NCBI GenBank assembly: GCA_037384445.1
Contig: JARRNY010000093.1
Span: 1-10,697 of the forward strand
Length of the DNA stretch: 10,697 nucleotides
Origin: Thiodiazotropha sp037384445
GTDB lineage: Bacteria > Pseudomonadota > Gammaproteobacteria > Chromatiales > Chromatiaceae
Direction of reading: 5' to 3'
This document shows positions 1 through 5,262 of the stretch, piece after piece (positions within the stretch are counted from its first letter, which is position 1; each line of letters starts with the position of its first letter). Both the position numbers and the translations under genes were made by a program. The notes under the pieces were generated by a model that saw nothing but the letters and a program-made list of their open reading frames with translations, was not told the DNA's origin and made no database searches.

Positions 1-262
1 TGTGGTGGATTACGGCGATCAGGAAGTTTGGTTGAAACCGCTTTGCACACCGGACGGCACCGAAAAAGCGGTAGCGCTGTTCAACCGGGGCGGTGGCACC
101 TCGAAAATAACAGTTTCATTCAGCGATATTGGTATCAGTGGGGCGGCAACGGTACGCGACCTTTGGGCGCATCGGGATATGGGAGAATTTAACGGCTCTT
201 ACTCTGCCTATGTACCCTCCCACGGTGTTGTGATGCTCAAAATCAGAGCGACCAACCAGTGA
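1..262 (+). CDS. C-terminal end of a GH27-type alpha-galactosidase (partial, 5' end outside window)
   Basis: The frame is open at the left edge and ends with TGA at 260-262, so only about 86 C-terminal residues are visible; the GTG at 2 is not a credible start. The stretch from VALFNRGG through DIG, VRDLWAHRDMGEF, GSYSAYVP to SHGVVMLKI matches the C-terminal antiparallel beta-sandwich domain of family GH27 alpha-galactosidases, where a 'VRDLWAHKDLG...YTA.VPSHG' pattern is typical. That domain packs against the catalytic TIM barrel, which would lie left of the window with its catalytic aspartates. The family hydrolyses terminal alpha-galactosides, but whether this protein is intact or secreted cannot be judged here. 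It stands on the opposite strand from the cassette genes and is followed within 8 nt by the palindromic element, so it does not look like part of the integron array. Confidence 0.8.
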   Translation, partial: VVDYGDQEVWLKPLCTPDGTEKAVALFNRGGGTSKITVSFSDIGISGAATVRDLWAHRDMGEFNGSYSAYVPSHGVVMLKIRATNQ

Positions 263-269
263 CCTTGAT

Positions 270-451
270 GGGGTCAGAGTAGATGGTACTTACTTAAGCC
301 ATTTTGCTGGGGCAGGGCCCCACCCTACACCCTGGATTGAACGATAGGGTGGGGCCCTGCCCCACCAAATTCATTGCTTAAGTGAAGCATAAGGGGCGTC
401 TTGGCTCTTAAGTAGGTGTCATTCGGGTCAGAGTATATTTACTCTGACCCC
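270..451. repeat. Nested palindromic (MITE/REP-like) element with 12-bp terminal inverted repeats
   Basis: The outer ends are perfect inverted repeats: GGGGTCAGAGTA at 270-281 and TACTCTGACCCC at 440-451. Inside, TGGGGCAGGGCCCCACCCTA (308-327) and its exact reverse complement (345-364) form a 20-bp perfect stem around a 17-nt loop. A middle layer of ACTTACTTAAGCC (288-300) faces GGCTCTTAAGTAGG (403-416). An extra GGGTCAGAGTA (425-435) makes its own 11-bp hairpin with 440-450. There is no ORF inside, so the element is non-autonomous. From memory, GGGTCAGAGTA...TACTCTGACCC pairs often accompany IS200/REP-associated tyrosine transposases in gammaproteobacteria; no transposase lies in this window. 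The element sits between convergent genes (ends at 262 and 461), so its transcripts could fold as a bidirectional terminator, though no clear T-tract follows. Confidence 0.8.
425..450. terminator. 11-bp perfect hairpin between convergent genes, possible bidirectional terminator
   Basis: GGGTCAGAGTA (425-435) and TACTCTGACCC (440-450) pair perfectly around the 4-nt loop TATT. It begins 10 nt beyond the stop of the minus-strand gene at 461. No run of T follows on either strand, so termination is only inferred from position and stem strength. It forms the right edge of the larger repeat. Confidence 0.3.
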
Positions 452-460
452 GTGTAGCTC

Positions 461-976
461 TTATTCCTGATTGTTAATAGTTTTCCTGACTGATGTTTTC
501 AATAAATCTAATTGCTCTAAGTTCGGTAATTTTAAAAAACTTACAACAACAACTGGACTTTGAAGCAATAGAAAGTAGCATTTCTTGCCAAGGTGCTCCT
601 TAGCTTCTTCATTGGAAAACAATGTCGGGGAACTGGAATACCCGTACGCCCCTTTTTTATAAAGTACATAACCACTCTCGATTTGAGAAAATTCGAATGT
701 GTCCTTTGATGATTTTGCAAAATCAATAATTGTGGATTCGATTTGTTTAGCAAGAGAATCAACCTCTTTCTGAAGAATGTTCAATCTGTTGTGGTTTGAC
801 TTGTATGCAGAGTCAATCATTTCCTGACTTCCTCTGTGAAATTTCATGCCAACAGATTTCTCTATGTAAACAAAGTTAGAAATACCTTTTCTTGAAACCA
901 TGCCGCTCAAAAAAGCCTCCTTGGGCAGAAATAATATAAGCAATAATATAAAAATGATTAATCGATTTATTTTCAT
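461..976 (-). CDS. Integron-cassette-type gene: hypothetical membrane-anchored or secreted protein, 171 aa
   Basis: No family recognised. The chosen start is the ATG at 976-974. The frame stays open upstream, but that extension runs through the attC-like site and is very unlike the rest. From this Met the protein begins MKINRL followed by a strongly hydrophobic segment (about residues 6-17), giving a signal-anchor or signal peptide with the rest outside the cytoplasm. Residues about 62-86 are rich in L, K, E and Q with heptad-like spacing and may form a short coiled coil. A second hydrophobic patch, YFLLLQSPVVVVSFL (134-148), lies near the C-terminus and looks more like beta strand than a membrane helix. 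The gene is AT-rich, with no strong Shine-Dalgarno before the start, as is common for cassette genes. It follows the gene at 1086-1700 in the same direction, with the attC-like site between them, and was probably expressed from the promoter at 1833-1860. It stops (TAA) 10 nt from the palindromic repeat and no attC of its own remains. Confidence 0.6.
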   Translation of the reverse strand: MKINRLIIFILLLILFLPKEAFLSGMVSRKGISNFVYIEKSVGMKFHRGSQEMIDSAYKSNHNRLNILQKEVDSLAKQIESTIIDFAKSSKDTFEFSQIESGYVLYKKGAYGYSSSPTLFSNEEAKEHLGKKCYFLLLQSPVVVVSFLKLPNLEQLDLLKTSVRKTINNQE

Positions 977-1019
977 AACATTTCGGTTTGCAGTTGGGTA
1001 ACTACATGGAATTACCGAC

Positions 1020-1091
1020 ACATAACGATAGAGCTGTGCGGTACAAACTAAGCGCAGTGTAGTTTGCATCCGAACTGGCGTCTGGTTAGGG
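1020..1091 (-). other. attC-like recombination site of an integron gene cassette
   Basis: The site starts at the stop codon of the upstream cassette gene (TAA 1088-1086), as attC sites usually do. Read on the plus strand (cassette bottom strand), the outer cores are ACATAAC (1020-1026) and GTTAGGG (1085-1091), which pair at 5 of 7 positions and fit the GTTRRRY core and its complement imperfectly. The centre is CAAACTA (1044-1050) and TAGTTTG (1060-1066), a perfect 7-bp stem with a 9-nt loop. It is extended by CGG (1039-1041) with CCG (1070-1072) and T1042 with A1068, leaving T1069 unpaired. A bottom-strand extrahelical T is a known feature recognised by IntI. The length of 72 bp is normal for attC. 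The outer arms are the weakest part of the match. Confidence 0.55.
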
Positions 1092-1700
1092 CTTCCATTG
1101 CCAACGATGCTTCCCCCAACAAACCTTCTCATCCTCAACAATTCGGCCGCCAGTGATTGGATAGCCGGGCGGATTACACATCACGTTTCCCATCGACGAC
1201 CAAATTTGAAATGGCGCGAAAATTTCGGCCAACCTTAAATGCTCCGAATTCAATTCGTGAAGTGAGAAATAAACAAGCTCTCCTATGGACTTAATCAACC
1301 AATCCTCTACTTCTTCATCATCTTTCAATGGGTGACCAAACGCTGGACTTTTCGCTAACTCCACCAAGCTCAAGTAATCGCGGATAGCCCACCCGCAAAA
1401 TTCCAGAACATTTCCTTCAAAGACAAGTTCAGTAACAAAATCGATGTCTTCTTTGCTTATTTTTTCCTCATGCTCTTCATCGATATGGTAGTAAAGGAAC
1501 TTCGCGGCAGCGCATTCTAGCTTATGAATGACAAGACCTGGATGCTCACCACTACCACCGCCCAACACTAAGTTATCGGGGGTAGCACTGAAATCATATG
1601 CCCCCCATTCTTCTCCCTCGATTACTTGAAGCGGCCTATAAATGGGCAAATATCCTAACCTTCCGATGTATTCGTGGTCGAAACAATCGATGTAACTCAT
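1086..1700 (-). CDS. Integron-cassette-type gene: hypothetical cytoplasmic protein, 204 aa
   Basis: No family recognised. The ATG at 1700-1698 is preceded by GAAGGAAAG about 10 nt upstream, a fair ribosome binding site. The protein is soluble-looking and acidic, without signal peptide or membrane segment. Notable parts are a glycine-rich stretch LVLGGGSGEHPGLVIH (44-59), an acidic cluster DEEHEEKISKEDID (74-87) and an aromatic, basic C-terminal end WGKHRWQWK (195-203). Cysteines at 6, 63, 102, 175 and 194 do not form a spaced metal-binding motif. The TAA stop lies inside the attC-like site. The gene is first in the array, directly downstream of the promoter at 1833-1860, the position of strongest expression in an integron. 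Its AT-richer composition differs from the hyf operon and fits horizontal origin. Similar cassette proteins are mostly uncharacterised; toxin-antitoxin, phage-defence or stress roles are possible but nothing in the sequence proves them. Confidence 0.75.
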   Translation of the reverse strand: MSYIDCFDHEYIGRLGYLPIYRPLQVIEGEEWGAYDFSATPDNLVLGGGSGEHPGLVIHKLECAAAKFLYYHIDEEHEEKISKEDIDFVTELVFEGNVLEFCGWAIRDYLSLVELAKSPAFGHPLKDDEEVEDWLIKSIGELVYFSLHELNSEHLRLAEIFAPFQIWSSMGNVMCNPPGYPITGGRIVEDEKVCWGKHRWQWKP

Positions 1701-1747
1701 GAATATTCTTTCCTTCTCTAGCTATAAATGGACAATCGAAAAGTCGC

Positions 1748-1775
1748 GTTATAACACGTCACAGAGTCGCCTAAT
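1748..1775 (-). other. Candidate attI / first-cassette junction
   Basis: The gap between the cassette promoter and the first cassette gene should hold attI. Two core-like sequences are seen on the minus strand: ATTAGGC (1775-1769), one base from the common GTTAGGC core, and the palindrome GTTATAAC (1755-1748), which breaks the RRR part of GTTRRRY. Position supports a junction here, but the sequence does not decide which core is the crossover. Confidence 0.25.
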
Positions 1776-1832
1776 TCCACAATTGTGATTCCAGATGCTT
1801 GATCAAAAGTACTCATAATGTATTGCATCGGC

Positions 1833-1860
1833 ATTATACGATCTAAACTAAACATGAAAA
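1833..1860 (-). promoter_or_regulatory. Likely cassette promoter (Pc) pointing left from the intI start
   Basis: On the minus strand a perfect -10 box TATAAT (1838-1833) follows a 16-bp spacer after TTTTCA (1860-1855), a 4-of-6 match to the -35 consensus TTGACA. Transcription would run left through the gene at 1700-1086 and then 976-461. Its place just outside the intI start (1873), facing away from intI, is where integron Pc promoters are often found. A matching plus-strand promoter for intI was sought, but no convincing -35/-10 pair was found. Confidence 0.55.
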
Positions 1861-1872
1861 TGAACTTCCACG

Positions 1873-2764
1873 ATGAGCAAAGAACCTCGTCTGCTCGGCC
1901 GTGTACGGGCGGTTATTCGGACCAAGGGATACAGTATTCACACTGAGCAGGCTTATGTCGACTGGGTACGTCGATTTATTCTGTCTCACAACAAGCGCCA
2001 TCCTGATGAGATGGGTAAACGGGAAGTAGAGGCGTTTCTTACGCATCTTGTCGTTAAAAAGGGATGTGCCTCTTTCCGTGCAGAATCAGGCTCTCAGTGC
2101 GCTGCTTTTTCTTTATCGGGTGGAGCTGGATAGGAAGCAGCCCCTGGTTCGACGGTGTCACGCGGGCGAAAAAGCCGAGTCGTCTGCCGGTGGTTTTCAC
2201 CGCTGATGAAGCAGCGAGGTTGCTCAAAAGTTTCTCCGGCGAGAAGTGGTTGATGGTGAGCCTGCTCTACGGTGCCGGACTGTGGTTGCTCGAATGTCTG
2301 CGCTTGAGGGTGTATGTCATCGAGTTCGACCAGCGACAGACTCTGGAGCGCAACGGCAAAGGGTAAAGGAGCGGTTCACCCTGTTGCCTGGTACTGTGGC
2401 GCAGCCTCTGAAGCGTCAAATAGAGCGGGTGCGTATCATCCATGAGGAAGATCTCTCCGTAGGCTATGGTGAACTCTAACTCCCTTTTGCCTTGGAACGG
2501 AAGTATCCAAATGCCGCCTGGGCCTTTGGTTGGCAGTATATCTTTCCGAATGGCAAGCGTTCCAAAGATCCCCGAAGCAGTACAATTCGGCGTCATCATC
2601 TGGGTGAGCCTGTCTTGCAGAGGGTTGTCAAACAGGCTGTGCGGGATGCGGGTATCGAGAAACCGGCATCATGCCAATCGCTTAGCTCGCTGGTTATCGA
2701 TATCCCCCTCTCCCTAGCCCTCTTCCGCAAGGGGAGAGGGGATGTGTGGATCAGGAGTTGGTAG
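1873..2764 (+). pseudogene. intI: Degenerate integron integrase (IntI-type tyrosine recombinase), inactivated
   Basis: Fragments in three frames together rebuild an integron integrase of about 300 residues. Frame 1 (1873 to about 2055) gives the N-terminal SAM-like part with YSIHTEQAYVDWVRRF and REVEAFLTHL. Frame 2 resumes with VQNQALSALLFLYR (2078-2119). A third frame (about 2130-2363) gives GVTRAKKPSRLPVVFTADEA and WLMVSLLYGAGL. Frame 2 returns with LLPGTVAQPLKRQIERVRII and, after an in-frame TAA at 2477-2479, LPFALERKYPNAAWAFGWQY, the IntI-specific insert region. Lesions seen are an extra A in the run 2056-2060, a frameshift near 2125-2145, another at 2361-2364 and the nonsense codon. Where the family has HSLRHSFATHLLEAGYDI, only CQSLSSLVIDI remains, so the catalytic RxxH is gone and the Tyr end is missing. 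A REP-like palindrome begins at about 2705. The original GAGLRL Arg is Trp in GAGLWL, so another catalytic residue is lost. The frozen array on the left depended on this enzyme. Confidence 0.9.
2705..2741. repeat. REP-like palindrome in the 3' end of the intI remnant
   Basis: CCCCTCTCCC (2705-2714) and GGGAGAGGGG (2732-2741) are perfect 10-bp inverted repeats around a 17-nt loop. The overall pattern CCCTCTCCCTAGCCC...CGCAAGGGGAGAGGGG is a very common dispersed palindrome in gammaproteobacteria and xanthomonads (from memory). It starts where integrase similarity stops (after the remnant of AGYDI), so it probably inserted there or marks the deletion breakpoint. Confidence 0.7.
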
Positions 2765-2910
2765 CGAACAAACGGCTTGATAGCTTGAGCTGACAGGATG
2801 CGTTCAGGTACTCGAAAAGTCGATCCACTCGAATCTCAAAATGGCTGTCGGCTACTGATCCATTGGCTGAGTGAATTAGCTATTCAGGATAGGAAATGTG
2901 GGCAGACATG
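2765..2910. other. Non-coding remnant between intI pseudogene and repeat
   Basis: No ORF, RNA gene or recognisable repeat is seen. Composition resembles the integron DNA rather than the hyf operon. It may hold decayed flanking DNA; the missing C-terminal part of IntI was looked for and not found in any plus-strand frame. Confidence 0.4.
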
Positions 2911-3040
2911 AATGGCATTTACTTAAACGAAATGTGCCGGGTTGGTTAGAGAGTAGCGATGCGGCAAGCCGCGCCCTACGGCTAAATCGTGGGTAGGGTG
3001 CGGCTTGCCGCACCGAATGATTGCTTAAGTAAGCACCATT
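2911..3040. repeat. Second nested palindromic element, related to the one at 270-451
   Basis: Outer arms AATGGCATTTACTTAA (2911-2926) and TTAAGTAAGCACCATT (3025-3040) are inverted repeats with two mismatches. Inner arms GCGGCAAGCCGCGCCCTAC (2961-2979) and GTAGGGTGCGGCTTGCCGC (2993-3011) pair at 18 of 19 positions. The outer arm shares CTTAAGTA...CATTCGGG with 408-427 of the left element, so the two are the same kind of repeat with a different inner palindrome. No ORF lies inside. Confidence 0.75.
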
Positions 3041-3076
3041 CGGGGTAGAGCTGTTTTTCGCTCCTCTTTACGTGAT

Positions 3077-3100
3077 GGTGGGGCAGGGCCCCACCCTACC
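3077..3100. repeat. Half-copy of the GGGGCAGGGCCCC palindrome; possible hyf operon terminator
   Basis: The sequence at 3077-3100 repeats the inner arm of the left element (3078-3099 against 307-327 and 344-364). By itself GGTGGGG (3077-3083) pairs with CCCCACC (3089-3095) as a 7-bp GC stem with a 5-nt loop. It lies 41 nt beyond the hyfI-like stop codon (3136), so the operon transcript would fold here. No T-run follows on the minus strand, so efficient intrinsic termination is doubtful. Confidence 0.45.
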
Positions 3101-3135
3101 GTTTTGTTCAGGGTTTAGGGTAGGGGGTATCCGCT

Positions 3136-3657
3136 CTAGCCTTTTTGCTCGACCTGTAAAACTGCCAACACTCCCTGCAATAACTGCAGTGGGCTGGGAG
3201 GGCAACCGGGGATCTTTGCGTCCACTGGAATGACATTTTCCACCGCGCCACAGCTGGCATAGCTGACGCCAAACTCCCCGCCATCACAAGCGCAGCTACC
3301 GGCGGCGATGACCAGTTTGGGCGCTGGCGTGGCGCGCCAGGTTCGGCGCAGGGCGGTCTCCATGTGACGGGAGACCGGGCCGGTGACGAGCAGGGCATCG
3401 GCGTGGCGGGGAGAGGCGACGAAGTGGACGCCGAAGCGCTCCACGTCGTAGTAGGCGTTGTTGAGGGCGTGGATCTCCAGTTCGCATCCGTTGCAGGAAC
3501 CGGCATCCACCTGACGGATGGCGAGGCTGCGGCCGAAGCGTTTGTCGATCAGACGGCGCAGTTCGATGCCGAGGCGCTCCAGGGCTTCGTCGTCGCTCGC
3601 CGGCTGGGGCTCGGTGATGACGCCGGTGCGTAGGGATTGCATGAGGATGCGGAACAT
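3136..3657 (-). CDS. hyfI: HyfI/NuoB-like small subunit of an Ehr-type complex
   Basis: This 173-residue protein is the small, electron-transfer subunit that faces the large subunit and holds the proximal (complex I N2-type) [4Fe-4S] cluster. DAGSCNGCELEI (51-62) supplies C55 and C58, AAGSCACDGGEFG (118-130) supplies C122 (C124 nearby), and IPGCPPSP (149-156) supplies C152, so the usual four ligands are present. VTGPVSRHM (91-99) is the family's conserved TGPV segment. The protein is shorter than E. coli HyfI and HycG, mainly at the C-terminus, and has no membrane segment, so it should sit on the cytoplasmic side of the membrane arm. The ATG at 3657 has a good ribosome binding site (GAGGGAG, 7 nt upstream) and lies 15 nt after the large-subunit stop, the only real gap in the operon. 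A HyfH-type ferredoxin gene that normally sits between these two genes is absent. It is the last gene of the operon. Confidence 0.88.
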   Translation of the reverse strand: MFRILMQSLRTGVITEPQPASDDEALERLGIELRRLIDKRFGRSLAIRQVDAGSCNGCELEIHALNNAYYDVERFGVHFVASPRHADALLVTGPVSRHMETALRRTWRATPAPKLVIAAGSCACDGGEFGVSYASCGAVENVIPVDAKIPGCPPSPLQLLQGVLAVLQVEQKG

Positions 3658-3672
3658 TCTGTACTCCCTCGC

Positions 3673-5262
3673 CTAGAGGTCCTGCCCCGAATAGGAGCCG
3701 TTGACCGATTTGTTACAGACCGGGAAGTCGGCCACGATGTTGCCCATGATCAGGCGCTCCAACGCCGGCCAGGTGAACCAGCTGGGGTCGCGTGGGAAGT
3801 AGCGGGCGATCTTGCCGGATTCACCGAAACGGATGAAGCTCATCACCTCGCCACGCCAGCCGTCGACGAAACCCATACCGGTGGCGCTGGCCTTGGGGCT
3901 GGACATCGGAGCAACGATTTCACCTTCGGGCAGACTCCCGAGCAGCTGTTCGATCAGTTGCAGACTGCTGTCGATTTCCGTCATGCGTACACGCACCCGG
4001 GCTGCCACGTCGCCGCTCTGCTCATCCACAGCTGGCAGACTCAGCTTGTCGTAGGGCGCATAGGGATTGTCCCGCCGCACATCGAAGGGCTCTCCGCTGG
4101 CTTTGCCTACATAACCGGTACAGCCGAGCACCCGGGCATCGTCATTCGACAGTACACCGGTGGTCAGCAGCCGGTCTTCCAACGAGGGGTGGTCGTCGAT
4201 GATATCGAACAGCACTTGGGTCTCGCGCCGCAGTTCGGTCAGATCATCAAGCATGGCGACGATGCCGGTCGGATTCAGATCGACGGCAACGCCACCCGGC
4301 ACCAGGGTGTCCATCAGCAGGCGATGACCGAAGAGCTCGGCATTGCGCCGTTGCCAACGCTCTTTCAAGCGGGCGCACTGGACATGGATGAAGGCGAAGC
4401 CCACATCGTTGCAGATGGCGCCGATATCCCCCAGGTGGTTGGCGACCCGTTCCCGCTCGCAGAGCAGACCGCGCAGTGCCAGCGCCCGCGGTGGTGGTGT
4501 GCAGACGCAGGCCCTTTCCATGGCCTGACAGGCGGCCCAGGTGTGGGCCAGCGTGGAATCACCGGAGACCCGTCCGGCGAGCCGGGCCAGGCCCTGGGGA
4601 TCGCGATCGACAGCGATCTTTTCTATGCCCTTGTGGACATAGCCGAGTCGCTCCTCCAGCCGCAGCACCTCTTCACCGATGGCGGAGAAGCGGAAGTGGC
4701 CCGGCTCGATGATGCCGGCATGCACCGGCCCCACCGGGATCTCGGTGACGCCATTGCCCTGGATGCGCTCGAAGGGGTAGTCGCTGTCAGCACGGGTGCG
4801 TTGGGGGTTGTCGCCTGCGACCGGGTAGTCGTTGCTCAGGGGGAAGGCCGTTTCGTCCCAGGCTTGATGCCGGGTCCAGCGGCGGGCATCAGGTTGACCC
4901 TGGATATCCACCCCCAGCAGATCATGCAGATGGCGTTCGAGCCGGTCGGCGCCTGGGTAGATGGGCGTCAGGGAGGCCAGCATCGGCTGCTCAACGGGTA
5001 GATGGGCGTGCAGCACCAGATAGTCTCCCTGGTATGCCAGGCAGACGAAGACGCCGATGTGATCTTCCGCTTCGGGATCGCCCCAGATTCCGGAGAAGCG
5101 GCAACCCACCTCATGGGCGAGCTGCACGGCGCGGGACCAATCCTCCGCGTCCAGCACCAGACGGTGGGCCGGTTTCAGGGCAGTGGCGCTACCGGCGCGC
5201 ACCAGGATGTGCTCGTCGTGCAGCCGCGCCAGGTATTCAGAGAGCCATTCGAAGCGACTCAT
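3673..5262 (-). CDS. hyfG: HyfG-like (NuoCD-type) large subunit lacking the NiFe-binding cysteines
   Basis: The 529-residue protein fuses a NuoC-like domain (about 1-140; signature ERHLHDLLGVDI, GQPDARR at 109-128) to a NuoD/NiFe-large-subunit-like domain (about 170-529; PVGPVHAGIIEPGHF at 176-190). In real group 4 hydrogenases the first metal motif is RVCGICGxxH. Here residues 231-240 read RVSGDSTLAH: both cysteines are Ser (233, 236) while Arg231 and His240 remain. The C-terminal DPCxxC motif is replaced by DFPVCNKS (512-519), with one off-register Cys and a short end at 529, so no cleavable tail for an endopeptidase is seen. It therefore cannot bind NiFe in the known way and is a hydrogenase-related (Ehr-type) subunit; the cavity may be empty or bind another redox partner, as complex I binds quinone. 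The start overlaps the hyfF-like stop by 4 nt (ATGA). Confidence 0.88.
   Translation of the reverse strand: MSRFEWLSEYLARLHDEHILVRAGSATALKPAHRLVLDAEDWSRAVQLAHEVGCRFSGIWGDPEAEDHIGVFVCLAYQGDYLVLHAHLPVEQPMLASLTPIYPGADRLERHLHDLLGVDIQGQPDARRWTRHQAWDETAFPLSNDYPVAGDNPQRTRADSDYPFERIQGNGVTEIPVGPVHAGIIEPGHFRFSAIGEEVLRLEERLGYVHKGIEKIAVDRDPQGLARLAGRVSGDSTLAHTWAACQAMERACVCTPPPRALALRGLLCERERVANHLGDIGAICNDVGFAFIHVQCARLKERWQRRNAELFGHRLLMDTLVPGGVAVDLNPTGIVAMLDDLTELRRETQVLFDIIDDHPSLEDRLLTTGVLSNDDARVLGCTGYVGKASGEPFDVRRDNPYAPYDKLSLPAVDEQSGDVAARVRVRMTEIDSSLQLIEQLLGSLPEGEIVAPMSSPKASATGMGFVDGWRGEVMSFIRFGESGKIARYFPRDPSWFTWPALERLIMGNIVADFPVCNKSVNGSYSGQDL

Noticed and set aside
270..451. CRISPR-like repeat array
   Set aside because: The repeats are inverted and nested, without regularly spaced direct repeats or spacers.
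977..1141. Longer start for the 461-976 gene
   Set aside because: The extra residues are translated from the attC-like site and the end of the neighbouring gene; the hydrophobic N-terminal segment begins right after the ATG at 976.
2843..2915. Possible tRNA or IS remnant in the gap after intI
   Set aside because: No cloverleaf, no CCA end, no T-loop motif and no transposase trace in any frame.
3102..3126. Telomere-like CCCTAAACCCT on the minus strand after hyfI
   Set aside because: Only one and a half units and no array; chance similarity.
3637..5001. 454-codon plus-strand ORF over hyfG
   Set aside because: Antisense shadow of the large-subunit gene; no recognisable domain and no ribosome binding site.
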